From contig CALBNP010000028.1 of assembly GCA_937896505.1 (NCBI GenBank), positions 1-31,818 of the forward strand: a DNA stretch of 31,818 bases. The letters run 5' to 3'. Positions 9,359-17,864 of the stretch are shown here, piece by piece. The first letter of the stretch is position 1. Each line of letters opens with the position of its first letter. A program made the position numbers and the translations under genes. The notes beneath the pieces were generated by a model. The model did no database searches. It had not been told where the DNA came from and saw only the letters and a list, made by a program, of their open reading frames with translations. Source of the stretch: an uncultured Bacteroidales bacterium. Its GTDB lineage: Bacteria > Bacteroidota > Bacteroidia > Bacteroidales > F082.

Positions 9359-9447
9359 CTGAACTTTGAACTTTGAACCTTGAACCATAACCACTGACCT
9401 TGACCGCTTCATTTCATAGAAATCAGAAAGCGGTCATAGTCAGTGGT
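9359..9447. repeat. GAACTTT-type heptad repeats plus long imperfect hairpin
   Basis: About four tandem 7-bp units (TGAACTT/TGAACCT, 9359-9386) are followed by an inverted repeat: 20 bases at 9390-9409 (starting ACCACTGACC) pair with 9428-9447 with two mismatches around a 18-base loop. A minus-strand or plus-strand T tract is not properly placed, so it is not an obvious terminator; it looks like a dispersed intergenic repeat. Confidence 0.75.
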
Positions 9448-9467
9448 CATGGTCATGGTAAAAAAAA

Positions 9468-9920
9468 CTAAATAATTTCTCCTTGTTCGTCAACCAAGAC
9501 GCCCCAGCTAACAGCGGTCAGCGTGTCGCCGTCGAAGAAGAAATCGATGAGGCCGTCTTCGAAAGTAATGCGATGCTCGCCATCTTCGTCCTCTTCTTCG
9601 AGTTCCTTGTAGCCATTGGCCTTCATCAGATCAATGACTTGCTTCTTGTCCAAGTCGAACACTTTCTGGCCAAACAAGGTGGCTTCTTCGTTCTCGGTCT
9701 CGAAGCATGCTATCACCGACTTGGTGATGCCTTCAAGGTAGATATTCGTTTCTAATTCGTTGTATTCATAGAAAATAGAACGATTCCCGGTTTCTTCCAT
9801 GTCACTAAGTTCTTCATAGAAATCGGGCATGCCGATACGTTCTACGGTTTCGTCAAGGGTGATTCCGAAAGGTATTTCGCCGAAACCTTTCAACGGCTGG
9901 ATGGTAAAGTCTTTCATCAT
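9468..9920 (-). CDS. Small acidic cytoplasmic protein of unknown function
   Basis: A 150-aa acidic protein that I do not recognise. It has no signal peptide or membrane segment. The sequence alternates predicted beta strands and short helices (NIYLEGITKSVIACFE, HRITFEDGLIDFFFDGD, LTAVSWGVLVDEQG), with an acidic patch ELEEEDEDGE near residue 107. The size and composition recall small immunity or nuclease-inhibitor-like proteins, but no toxin gene is next to it, so that is only a possibility. Codon use resembles the neighbours. Two ATGs overlap at the start (9920 and 9917). It is flanked on both sides by repeat elements. Confidence 0.75.
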   Translation of the reverse strand: MMKDFTIQPLKGFGEIPFGITLDETVERIGMPDFYEELSDMEETGNRSIFYEYNELETNIYLEGITKSVIACFETENEEATLFGQKVFDLDKKQVIDLMKANGYKELEEEDEDGEHRITFEDGLIDFFFDGDTLTAVSWGVLVDEQGEII

Positions 9921-10010
9921 GATTCTAATTTATGTGTTTGAGGCGGTGAAATTACTGCTTTTATTTGATATGGCAATCAAAACAATCAAATTTCTTTTGT
10001 TGTTTCGCTT

Positions 10011-10076
10011 GTAGAGTCGTAGCGTGCTAAGTCTCTATGCGAAATGGTTAACAGAGACGTAGCGCGCTACGTCTCT
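10011..10076. repeat. Paired palindromic (REP-like) element
   Basis: A perfect 24-bp palindrome (10053-10076, half-site AGAGACGTAGCG) preceded by a degenerate copy at 10011-10038. It lies 3 bp from the stop codon of the FtsX-like gene (minus strand), where it could stabilise or terminate the transcript. Similar GTAGAGACG palindromes are, as far as I know, common between genes in Bacteroidetes. Confidence 0.85.
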
Positions 10077-10079
10077 ACA

Positions 10080-11303
10080 TCATTCAAATCGAATTGATTT
10101 CGTAGGACTGATGCGATTGATGACCGAAGTCGGAATGAGCAGCATCAGCAGCCAGAGGGCCAATGTGCCCAGATTGACCGCCAACACTGTGGAAAGATGC
10201 ATCTCGATAGGCACAGCCGAGAGATAATAGGTAGCGGCATCAAGTTTGACCAGTCCCGTATATTGCTGCAAGAAGCAGAAGCCCAAACCAACCACATTGC
10301 CTATGAGCATTCCGATGAGCAGCAGCCTCAGCGAGCGAAGCAGGAACACATCACGCACGAACTTGTTGGAAGCGCCCATGGCCTTCATGAGTCCGATGGT
10401 AGAAGTGCGTTCGATAATGATTATCAGCAACATGCTAACGACAGTAATGCCAGCCACCAAGAACATGAGCACCATGATGAGCCAAACATTCGTGTCGAGC
10501 AGGTCGAGCCAATCGAAAATTTGCGGGTTGCTTTGGCGGGCTGTTGTTGACATGAGGTTGTGAGGCAAAGAATAGTACAGTTTCTGATTGACTTCATTGA
10601 CATCGGCACCATCGGCAAGGATGATTTCGATGCGGCCGCATTCACCATCTTTCCAACCATTGAGTTTACGCACTTGGTTGAGGTCGGCAAAAACATAGCG
10701 TTCGTCAAACTCAAAGAGACCTGTCTCGAAGATGCCTTTCACCGTGAACTTGCGGCCTTTGGCTTGCATGTCTTCATCGATGAACCACATGCGCACCTCG
10801 TCGCCCACACTGAGAAGCATCTTGTCGGCAATGACCTTCGAGAGCAATACTTCAGTGGAGCGTTCGTCTTCTGTATATGTCGGCACTTCGCCATCAATTA
10901 GATAGTTGGCGAAATACGACCAATCATATTGATGGTCAACGCCTTTGAGTATGATGCCTTGAATCTCGTCTTCGGTCTTGATCATGCCCGCCTTGTCAGC
11001 TGTCAGCTGATAGCGTTCGATGCCTTCGACGCCGTTGATACGGCTGATGACCAGCGAATCGAGCATGATAGCGGTTTCTTCCACCGACTCGTTGCGGTCG
11101 AGCGACTGCACTTGTATAGGTGCCACGAAGCCAATCACCTTGTCACGGATCTGGTTCTTGAACCCGACCACGACAGCCCACGCGATGAGCATCACAGTGA
11201 TAGCCAAGGCTACGCTGGTCACCGCCAAGCGCATCACCGTCGATGACAGGTTGGCTTTCGAGAGCGAAAAGATACGGTCTGCTATGAATTTGGCGCCTGA
11301 CAT
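10080..11303 (-). CDS. ABC transporter permease, FtsX/LolC-E-like
   Basis: A 407-aa inner-membrane protein of the MacB/FtsX superfamily, resembling LolC/LolE lipoprotein-release permeases. It has an N-terminal transmembrane helix (AVTSVALAITVMLIAWAVVVG, about 28-48), a periplasmic domain of about 220 residues, and three C-terminal helices with the FtsX core (IIIIERTSTIGLMKAMGASN). No ATPase gene is adjacent, so the LolD-type partner must be elsewhere. It starts 11 bp after the beta-galactosidase stop codon on the same strand, so both may share a transcript, although a functional link is not obvious. A REP-like palindrome sits at its 3' end. Confidence 0.88.
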   Translation of the reverse strand: MSGAKFIADRIFSLSKANLSSTVMRLAVTSVALAITVMLIAWAVVVGFKNQIRDKVIGFVAPIQVQSLDRNESVEETAIMLDSLVISRINGVEGIERYQLTADKAGMIKTEDEIQGIILKGVDHQYDWSYFANYLIDGEVPTYTEDERSTEVLLSKVIADKMLLSVGDEVRMWFIDEDMQAKGRKFTVKGIFETGLFEFDERYVFADLNQVRKLNGWKDGECGRIEIILADGADVNEVNQKLYYSLPHNLMSTTARQSNPQIFDWLDLLDTNVWLIMVLMFLVAGITVVSMLLIIIIERTSTIGLMKAMGASNKFVRDVFLLRSLRLLLIGMLIGNVVGLGFCFLQQYTGLVKLDAATYYLSAVPIEMHLSTVLAVNLGTLALWLLMLLIPTSVINRISPTKSIRFE

Positions 11304-11314
11304 GTTCCTGTTCC

Positions 11315-14300
11315 TTATTGAATTGTCACTTCATCAACCATAATCCATGCCTTCTCGCCAGCACTGGGATGCCATTTAGGCAAAACGCCTTGATTCTCAA
11401 CCATAACGCGAACATATTTCACGTTCTTCGCACTGACGCGAGCACGAGCCTCTACCCTACCAAGGCCTGCCATCTTGTCGGGACGGTCATAAACGGGGAA
11501 CTCGGCCAGTTGCCAGTCGGAATAGGTCTTTCCATCGGTCGAAAAGCACACTTTTGCCGATTTTGGCCACACTACCCAATCGTTAGGCTCGACGCAAAAT
11601 CCTATCTTAACAACATTGAAATCAACAGGTTGAGCGAGTTCGATGGTAGCATCGAGGTCGTCGCCGCTGAATCCCAACCAATCGTTGTAGTAATCGCCAG
11701 GAGTGCCTTTCTTGCCATCCATCAAGGCGATGTCGGCGTTCTTGCCATAGCGTTTCACCGGCTCGTTGACGAAGGTGGTAGTCAGCACATTGCAGTGGGC
11801 GAACTGTCTTTGTGTAGCAAACGATTCCATCTTGTCCTTGGCAAAAGCCTTTGCCTTGACGGTGCACGATGCGCTGATTGTGAAAGGCTTCTTGTAGAGC
11901 ATCGACTTCTGTGTCGGTTCAGTTCCATCCAAAGTATAGTAAATCTTGGCGTTAACATCGGCGCAAGCCAGAGTGATGGTGATAGGTTGGTTGAAGATTC
12001 TGATTTCCTGACTGCCTTGCATTTCTGCCTTGATTTCGGGCGTTGGCACCATAGCATCGCTCATGTCGGGCAATGCGTAACGGCTCAGTTCGATCGGGTC
12101 GTCGGTCATCTTGTCGAAAGCACGGAACTTGACCGTGTATTCATACACCTGATTTTTAAGCACATACTTTTCATCCACGCCAGGACCGCAAGTTGCCGTT
12201 CCGATAGGAGCCTGCTTGTAATCCACATTCACCGTGAGGAAATCGGTAGGATTCAGCTCGTTGATACGTTCAGCCGTCGAGAGGTTGTCGTCGTCAAAGT
12301 TATAGATGCTGAAGTTGAATGGCTCGTTCATTGTGACGAAAAGTCCCACATTGCTCTGCGTTCCGTAAAGGGCGAACCAACGCGTCGAGGCACGGTTTCC
12401 ATTGTCTTGAGGTTCAACATGTTGCTCGAACATATCTAAGGCATCCATCTTATACAAGCCCATCTTGCCCGAAGCATTACGGTCGGGATAGTTTTCCGTG
12501 TCGCGGCCAAAATACATCAGGTTCTTATAGTCGAGAGGCATGCGCAACTGCATACCGATTTTCGGGAAACTCGTCACCGAAGCCATCGGCTCGATGCGGT
12601 TTGTTAGGGTAACATTACCCTCTGCATCAATGCGATACAGTTTATTGACAAGAATTTGCGTATTGTCGAAACTATCCTGATATTCCACCGATGCCTTGAT
12701 GATGACGACACCGTCTTTCGTTTCGGCGCGGCTATCTACGACCTTCGCCGTCAGATGCTGCAATCCAGCCTTTTCCCAACGCGGCAAAGCCCAGCCATCG
12801 ACATCGTCGTTCAAGGTAGGTGCGCGCCAGAAGTTCTGTTTCATATTGCCCTCAAGCAATTCATTCCCTTGACATTGGTAGCTGCAAATGTCCATCGTGC
12901 TCTTGTCGATGCCGATGATAGCTTTCTCTGTTTCAATGGAATAGCGATTGTCATTCTGCAAATCCGAGACCTTCAGCTTCCCTTGTGGCGTTTCGCTCAC
13001 CAACTTCTCTTCGGCAGGCCAATTGAGCTTGAACTCGTCGTAGGCAATCTCGTAACCAGCGGGACGGAAAGGCTCATCGTCCTTCAACGTGACGCTAAAA
13101 CGCACAAAGAATTCCTCGTCCGGGTGACCATAGATGCGCAATCTATCAATGTTGAATTTCTGGCTTTCGAAGGGTTTCATCGACAGGTCAATCGTGCCTT
13201 TGTGCAGGACGCGCTCGGCGGAGAAGATGGTGTAGTGGCAGTTGAAGTTGGAAGCATCAGTGAACGAGAACCAGTTTTTGGCCTCAAACTCGCCAACTGT
13301 CAAGTCGATGGCCTTGAACTTGATAGGTTGATAGCATTTCTTCACTTCGGCAGCATGGTGATGTTGCGTGCGGTCGCTTTGGACCACGCCATTGGCGCAG
13401 AAGCTGTCGTCGTCACCAACGCCATAGGCTTCGCCAAGGTCACCACCAACAGCTAGCCAATCCACGTCCTTATCCGCATCGTGGACAATGAAACTCTGGT
13501 CAACCCAATCCCAGATGCAACCGCCTTGCAACTGGTCATATTGCTCGATGACATCCCAATAGTCTTGCAAGCCGCCCATGCTGTTGCCCATGGCATGGCA
13601 GTATTCCACCATGATGAAAGGACGGTTGAAATCGTCGATTTTTTCTTCAACAAAACGCTTTAGGTAATCCGTGCTACTATACATTAAACCAACAACATCC
13701 GTATTCCAATCCAGGCAAGCACGCTCGTAGGTGACAGGACGCGAAGCATCGCGATTTTTCATCCATTTGTAGGTGTATTCCATGTTGCAGCCGTTACCCG
13801 TCTCGTTGCCCATCGACCACATGATAACGGAAGGATGGTTCTTGTCGCGTTCAAGCATATTCCGGTTGCGCGACCAAATCATGCCTTGGTATTCCTCGTG
13901 CTTGGCCAGACTTTGCTCGCCATAGCCTTGGGCATGGGCTTCCACATTGGCTTCGTCCCAAACATAAAGACCATAACGGTCGCAGAGTTCGTACCAATAA
14001 GGGTCGTCAGGATAATGGCAAGTGCGTACCGTATTGATACCCAGCTGTTTCATCATGGCGACATCCTTTTCCATCAGCTCACGCGAAATGGCATGGCCAG
14101 TATATGGGTCATGCTCATGGCGGTTCACACCTTTTATTAATACATAATGACCATTGATCAGCAGCTTGCCGTCCTTGATTTCGGAAGTGCGGAAACCGAT
14201 ATTGGAGCTTAACATTTCCAAAAGATTGTCTTTCCTGTCCCAAATGCTCAAGTCAAGCTGGTAGAGATTTGGGGCTTCGGCCGACCATGGCCTCACCTTC

Positions 14301-15235
14301 CCAATTGGATTGTCCGTATCAGGCGTCAAAGTGATTTGTGCGTAATAATAGCCATCTTCGGCTTTTTCAAACTTTATGTCGTTCAACGAAGAAATCAAGG
14401 CATAGTGTGAATCTCCACTTGAAATGGAAGCCATCAAACGATTGTTTTTCTTTATCTTAGATTCTGTGCTTTGAAGTTTCACGTCAATACTCAAAGTGCC
14501 GTTTTCGTAGGTTTCATCCAAGCCTGCATGGACCTCGTAATCGCAGATGTTGAGAGCCGGTTTCGAATACAGCACCACGTCACGTTCGATGCCCGACAAA
14601 CGCCAGAAGTCCTGGCACTCGAAATACGAGCCATTCGAGAAACGATAAACCTTCATGGCCAAGGTGTTCTTTCCCACTTTGACGAATGGGGTAAGGTCGA
14701 AGTCGGAGTTGGTCTTGGCATCTTCGGTGAATCCCACAAATTGACCGTTTACCCAAAGGTAATAGGCCGACTTGACAGCACCGAAATTGATGAAAGTCAA
14801 ACGATTGTTCCACGATTCTGGAATCTCGAACTCGGTAATGTAGCAGCCCACGGGGTTATCCACCAACGGAGCCTGAGGCGGGTCGTTAGGACGAAATTCG
14901 TTGGCCACATTCACGTAAATGGGCACGCCATACCCTTGCATTTCCCAGTTGCTCGGGACAGGAATGGTGCCCCAAGACGAGGCATCGAAATCGGTCTTGA
15001 AGAAATCAGTTGGTGCTTCAGAAGGCGTGGCCACCCAATTGAATTTCCAATCGCCATTGAGCAGCTGGCACCAGTCGCCATCCGTAGGCATCACATTGAC
15101 ACGCGGATATAACTTGTTGATTTCATATACATTGACATTATTCCAAGCATTCAGTTCGGAATCAGTCTGCGCCATGAGAATTTGGCTCAAGCCGCCTAAT
15201 ACTATTAAGGTGAAGATTCTTCTTAGTTTATTCAT
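11315..15235 (-). CDS. Exported GH2 beta-galactosidase with extra C-terminal domains
   Basis: A 1306-aa glycoside hydrolase family 2 enzyme, probably beta-galactosidase (LacZ type), releasing galactose from oligo- or polysaccharides. A signal peptide (MNKLRRIFTLIVLGGLSQIL, cleaved after LMAQ) sends it to the periplasm or surface. Order: sugar-binding domain, Ig-like domain, TIM barrel, beta-galactosidase small-chain domain, a chitobiase/hexosaminidase C-terminal-like domain (YYTLDGTEPT), then a discoidin (F5/8)-like end. Catalytic residues are visible: acid/base Glu478 in MGNETGNG and nucleophile Glu544 in MVEYCHAMGNS. The frame also opens with a TTG at 15244, but the ATG at 15235 gives the clean signal peptide. 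No SusC/D genes are nearby. Confidence 0.93.
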   Translation of the reverse strand: MNKLRRIFTLIVLGGLSQILMAQTDSELNAWNNVNVYEINKLYPRVNVMPTDGDWCQLLNGDWKFNWVATPSEAPTDFFKTDFDASSWGTIPVPSNWEMQGYGVPIYVNVANEFRPNDPPQAPLVDNPVGCYITEFEIPESWNNRLTFINFGAVKSAYYLWVNGQFVGFTEDAKTNSDFDLTPFVKVGKNTLAMKVYRFSNGSYFECQDFWRLSGIERDVVLYSKPALNICDYEVHAGLDETYENGTLSIDVKLQSTESKIKKNNRLMASISSGDSHYALISSLNDIKFEKAEDGYYYAQITLTPDTDNPIGKVRPWSAEAPNLYQLDLSIWDRKDNLLEMLSSNIGFRTSEIKDGKLLINGHYVLIKGVNRHEHDPYTGHAISRELMEKDVAMMKQLGINTVRTCHYPDDPYWYELCDRYGLYVWDEANVEAHAQGYGEQSLAKHEEYQGMIWSRNRNMLERDKNHPSVIMWSMGNETGNGCNMEYTYKWMKNRDASRPVTYERACLDWNTDVVGLMYSSTDYLKRFVEEKIDDFNRPFIMVEYCHAMGNSMGGLQDYWDVIEQYDQLQGGCIWDWVDQSFIVHDADKDVDWLAVGGDLGEAYGVGDDDSFCANGVVQSDRTQHHHAAEVKKCYQPIKFKAIDLTVGEFEAKNWFSFTDASNFNCHYTIFSAERVLHKGTIDLSMKPFESQKFNIDRLRIYGHPDEEFFVRFSVTLKDDEPFRPAGYEIAYDEFKLNWPAEEKLVSETPQGKLKVSDLQNDNRYSIETEKAIIGIDKSTMDICSYQCQGNELLEGNMKQNFWRAPTLNDDVDGWALPRWEKAGLQHLTAKVVDSRAETKDGVVIIKASVEYQDSFDNTQILVNKLYRIDAEGNVTLTNRIEPMASVTSFPKIGMQLRMPLDYKNLMYFGRDTENYPDRNASGKMGLYKMDALDMFEQHVEPQDNGNRASTRWFALYGTQSNVGLFVTMNEPFNFSIYNFDDDNLSTAERINELNPTDFLTVNVDYKQAPIGTATCGPGVDEKYVLKNQVYEYTVKFRAFDKMTDDPIELSRYALPDMSDAMVPTPEIKAEMQGSQEIRIFNQPITITLACADVNAKIYYTLDGTEPTQKSMLYKKPFTISASCTVKAKAFAKDKMESFATQRQFAHCNVLTTTFVNEPVKRYGKNADIALMDGKKGTPGDYYNDWLGFSGDDLDATIELAQPVDFNVVKIGFCVEPNDWVVWPKSAKVCFSTDGKTYSDWQLAEFPVYDRPDKMAGLGRVEARARVSAKNVKYVRVMVENQGVLPKWHPSAGEKAWIMVDEVTIQ

Positions 15236-15262
15236 ATTGTTCAAGTTTTACTAATCGTTTCC

Positions 15263-15367
15263 GGGCACTGAGCAGAGCCGATGTGCCTTTCATCATATTT
15301 GCGTTTTGCGGTGTTTCGACTACGCTCAACAGCCGCTGTTGGGACACTGAGCGGAGCCGAAGTGCCC
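15263..15367. repeat. Palindromic repeat cluster between beta-galactosidase and thioesterase genes
   Basis: Contains GGGCACTGAGCAGAGCCGAT (15263 onward, ending in GTGCC at 15287), a GTTTCGACTACGCTCAAC unit (15313-15330), a perfect CAACAG-CCG-CTGTTG hairpin (15328-15342) and a further GGGACACTGAGCGGAGCCGA unit ending GTGCCC at 15367. The GAGCGGAGCCGAAG core is the reverse complement of the unit in the gcvP leader, so both belong to one dispersed family. Confidence 0.85.
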
Positions 15368-15378
15368 TTTGTCTGCCG

Positions 15379-15771
15379 TTATTCAAGTAATAGTTTCCGG
15401 TGCTCTTCGGGAATAGCAATTGGCTTATAAGTATTGCGGTCAATGCGCACCACCACCGAATGGCAGATGCCTTTCACCTCGTTGGTGTTGGTGTCGATGA
15501 GGCGCTGCAGTAGTTTCATACTCGTGTAGCCCAACTCTTCGAGGCTGGTTTCGCAAACGATGGCATCATGAATCATAATAGGCCTCTTGAAGTCGAGTTG
15601 GAGATGGGCAAGGACATACTCAAATGTCAGCCAATCAATCTGTTCGCCAAAACATTGCTCGTAAAACAGTGTGCGGCCATAGTCGTAGAAATGACATTGC
15701 GAGCCGTTGTTGACATGGTTGAACGGGTCAAGGTCGGCCATACGAATCTGGATAGGACAAGTATAAATCAT
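15379..15771 (-). CDS. Acyl-CoA thioesterase, 4HBT/YbgC-like hotdog protein
   Basis: A 130-aa single hotdog-fold protein that would hydrolyse acyl-CoA (or acyl-ACP) thioesters in the cytoplasm. The family signature is present: MADLDPFNHVNN, with Asp15 at the position of the 4-hydroxybenzoyl-CoA thioesterase catalytic Asp, followed by a helix (HFYDYGRTLFYEQ). The length is typical. It has its own promoter, divergent from the type IX-secreted protein gene. The substrate is not predictable. The repeat cluster separates it from the beta-galactosidase gene downstream, so it is probably not part of that transcript. Confidence 0.87.
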   Translation of the reverse strand: MIYTCPIQIRMADLDPFNHVNNGSQCHFYDYGRTLFYEQCFGEQIDWLTFEYVLAHLQLDFKRPIMIHDAIVCETSLEELGYTSMKLLQRLIDTNTNEVKGICHSVVVRIDRNTYKPIAIPEEHRKLLLE

Positions 15772-15799
15772 TTGATTTTTCTTTGTTTGTAATAAGCGG

Positions 15800-15828
15800 C
15801 AAATTTAGGAATTTTATTACTTTTGCAA
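15800..15828 (-). promoter_or_regulatory. Bacteroidetes-type promoter of the thioesterase gene
   Basis: On the minus strand an exact -7 box TAAATTTG (15807-15800) lies 18 bp after a TTG -33 element (15828-15826). The start codon is 28 bp further on, leaving a leader of about 20 nt. Confidence 0.6.
15818..15825 (+). promoter_or_regulatory. Putative -7 box of the type IX-secreted protein gene
   Basis: Exact TAnnTTTG match (TACTTTTG) 29 bp before the ATG at 15855. No -33 TTTG at the usual distance was found. It overlaps the divergent promoter on the other strand. Confidence 0.45.
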
Positions 15829-15854
15829 TCCATTCTGGAAAAATAGCCTTTAAA

Positions 15855-17159
15855 ATGAATATCCGACGTTTCCTTTTAATCATCCTTTCTTTATCGCAAA
15901 TAAGTCTTTACGCCCAATACGGCAAGCAGTTCGACAATCGTGGCTTCGAGCAATGGACCACACGAAAATCCGTCAGCGAGCCAACACATTGGCACAGCGG
16001 AGGCACCGCTACAGGCACTTTCTCAGGCTTCGTCTCAAGCCAAATCGAGACGTCTTCACAAACACGTCCGGGTTCGTCAGGCAGCAAGAGCGTTCGCCTT
16101 TATCCCACTAAGGTTCTGGGCATTACCGCCAATGGCAACTTGACTAACGGACGCATGAACGCTGGCAGCATGTCGGCTAGCGGTTCGGGCAACTACAACT
16201 ACACGCAGCGCTCCAACGAAGCCTTCAATACGCCCATCGATATCATCCCCGACTCTTTGGCCGTTTGGGTATGCTTCCGTAGCGAAAGCGCCACGCAAAA
16301 CGCTGAAATACACGCGACAGTGCACGGTGATGCCGACTATAAACTGATTGCAAACGGCACAGAAGAACCCATAGACAAACTCGTGGCCACAGCCCAAAAG
16401 AGTTTTACCCGCACCGCTCCCGCTAATGGTAACTACCAATGGCAACGGCTCAGCATTCCTTTCGAGAAAAACGGAACTTGCAACGATGTCAGATATCTGC
16501 TTTTCACCATCACCACCAACGCCATCCCAGGCGAAGGCAGCGACCGCGACGACTTGTTTGTTGACGACATCTTGCTGATTTACAATCCATCGCTTCGTCT
16601 GGAACAACTTGCCAAGACACATTTCGAAGTTGGCGAAAACATTGAGATTCCTTTCACATTGAACGGCACCATGAGCGCCGACAACCTCAACGGCGAAGCC
16701 AATCAAGTCGTCGCACAACTCTCCGACGCCAATGGTGATTTCAGCAATCCCATCGAACTCGGCAGAATCACCACCAACGAAAGCGGAACCATCATCGCAC
16801 AGATTCCCGACCTTGGTCCAACTGCCAACTATAAAGTGAGAGTGATTTCCACCAACTACCCGATGGTTGGCGGCAACATACAGGAAATCGAAATCATCGG
16901 CGATTTGGGCCTTGACGACAACAGCATCGCCTTCTGCAACATTTTCCCTAACCCAACCCATTCAAGCATCAGCATTCTGTCGTCGTCTGACATTATGGAA
17001 GTGCGGCTCCTCGACCTAAATGGAAGTACCTTATTGCAGCAAACCATGAGCAACGGCAATGAAACCATGGTTGATTTAAGTGCTTTCGGCAATGGTGTCT
17101 ATGTGCTTCAAGTATTCAATAAACAAGGCTGCAATACAAAGCAAATCATCAAATTATAA
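15855..17159 (+). CDS. Type IX-secreted surface protein with PCMD-like N-terminal domain
   Basis: A 434-aa exported protein. Start at the ATG at 15855, which begins a signal peptide (MNIRRFLLIILSLSQISLYA). Residues about 25-240 resemble the PCMD (putative carbohydrate metabolism) type of beta-sandwich: FEQW near the start, the PTKVLGITANGNLTNGRM stretch, and a closing VDDILLIYNP. About 245-345 is an Ig-like region. The last about 75 residues are a type IX secretion sorting domain (IFPNPTHSSISI, then LLDLNGSTLL, DLSAFGNGVYVL and terminal KQIIKL). It should therefore be exported through the PorSS and attached to the cell surface. A carbohydrate-related role is inferred only from the domain. Confidence 0.85.
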   Translation: MNIRRFLLIILSLSQISLYAQYGKQFDNRGFEQWTTRKSVSEPTHWHSGGTATGTFSGFVSSQIETSSQTRPGSSGSKSVRLYPTKVLGITANGNLTNGRMNAGSMSASGSGNYNYTQRSNEAFNTPIDIIPDSLAVWVCFRSESATQNAEIHATVHGDADYKLIANGTEEPIDKLVATAQKSFTRTAPANGNYQWQRLSIPFEKNGTCNDVRYLLFTITTNAIPGEGSDRDDLFVDDILLIYNPSLRLEQLAKTHFEVGENIEIPFTLNGTMSADNLNGEANQVVAQLSDANGDFSNPIELGRITTNESGTIIAQIPDLGPTANYKVRVISTNYPMVGGNIQEIEIIGDLGLDDNSIAFCNIFPNPTHSSISILSSSDIMEVRLLDLNGSTLLQQTMSNGNETMVDLSAFGNGVYVLQVFNKQGCNTKQIIKL

Positions 17160-17189
17160 TATATAACCTAAACCTAAATATCAAATTAA

Positions 17190-17864
17190 ATGCTAACACG
17201 ACTCAAACAATTCAAGGAACGGCATCCCTTCACCGCATTGATGATGGTAGCCATATTTATTCGTCTTATTGTCGTTATCTTCGTGCCAGGTTTCGGCTCG
17301 GACAACGACATACAGCAGCCTTCGCTCATCCAGAATTTCCTCGATTGGCTGAAAGAAGCCATCGGACTGAGTGGCTCGCGCAAAGTAATGATTGTCAGCC
17401 GGATGTTCTATGCTTTCATCTCCCTGTTCACCGTCGCAATGATTTACCGTATTTGCGATTTGTTGTCGAACAAGAGCAACGCCTGGATCATGGCCCTCAT
17501 CCCCACCATCTGCTGCATCATGCCATCGTTTGGCATTATCGAGAACGTAAGCGCATTTTTAGGTCTGCCTTTGGTGCTTTACGGTTCAAACATCGTTCTG
17601 CGCCAGGAAGTGCTGCGTCGGGCCAACTATACTGAAAACGTGCATCGTAGCTCATTCCTGATTGCAGGCATCATGCTTGGATTGGGCATTTGCGTGTGGT
17701 TCGAAAGTGCATTGATTGCCCTCAGCATTTTGCTGGTTCTCTTGCTCAAACGCAATGCGAAAGGCGCCCTGATGACCTTCATCGGCATCGCCTTCGTTCT
17801 CATCATCGTATATGTCTTACTTCTCATCCTTAAAGTCAATCCATTGATTTTTATCAATATATGA
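17190..17864 (+). CDS. Polytopic membrane protein overlapping ligA
   Basis: A 224-aa inner-membrane protein with about five or six hydrophobic helices (FTALMMVAIFIRLIVVIFV, VMIVSRMFYAFISLFTVAMI, AWIMALIPTICCIMPSF, FLIAGIMLGLGICVWF, LIALSILLVLLL, then MTFIGIAFVLIIVYVLLLIL). It has the look of the N-terminal membrane part of a GT-C mannosyltransferase-type protein (an early acidic loop with GFGSDNDI), but it is much shorter than those enzymes and I would not assign an activity. The stop codon overlaps the ligA start by 4 bp (ATGA at 17861-17864), so ligA is probably translated by coupling. It starts 30 bp after the type IX-secreted protein gene. Confidence 0.8.
   Translation: MLTRLKQFKERHPFTALMMVAIFIRLIVVIFVPGFGSDNDIQQPSLIQNFLDWLKEAIGLSGSRKVMIVSRMFYAFISLFTVAMIYRICDLLSNKSNAWIMALIPTICCIMPSFGIIENVSAFLGLPLVLYGSNIVLRQEVLRRANYTENVHRSSFLIAGIMLGLGICVWFESALIALSILLVLLLKRNAKGALMTFIGIAFVLIIVYVLLLILKVNPLIFINI

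Noticed and set aside
9390..9467. Terminator for the neighbouring minus-strand genes
   Set aside because: The hairpin lacks a T tract on the correct side for either strand; kept as a repeat.
12656..13456. Plus-strand open frame of about 266 codons opposite the beta-galactosidase
   Set aside because: Antisense shadow; the minus-strand gene has complete catalytic motifs in this stretch.
15235..15244. TTG start of the beta-galactosidase at 15244
   Set aside because: The ATG three codons later gives a standard signal peptide start.
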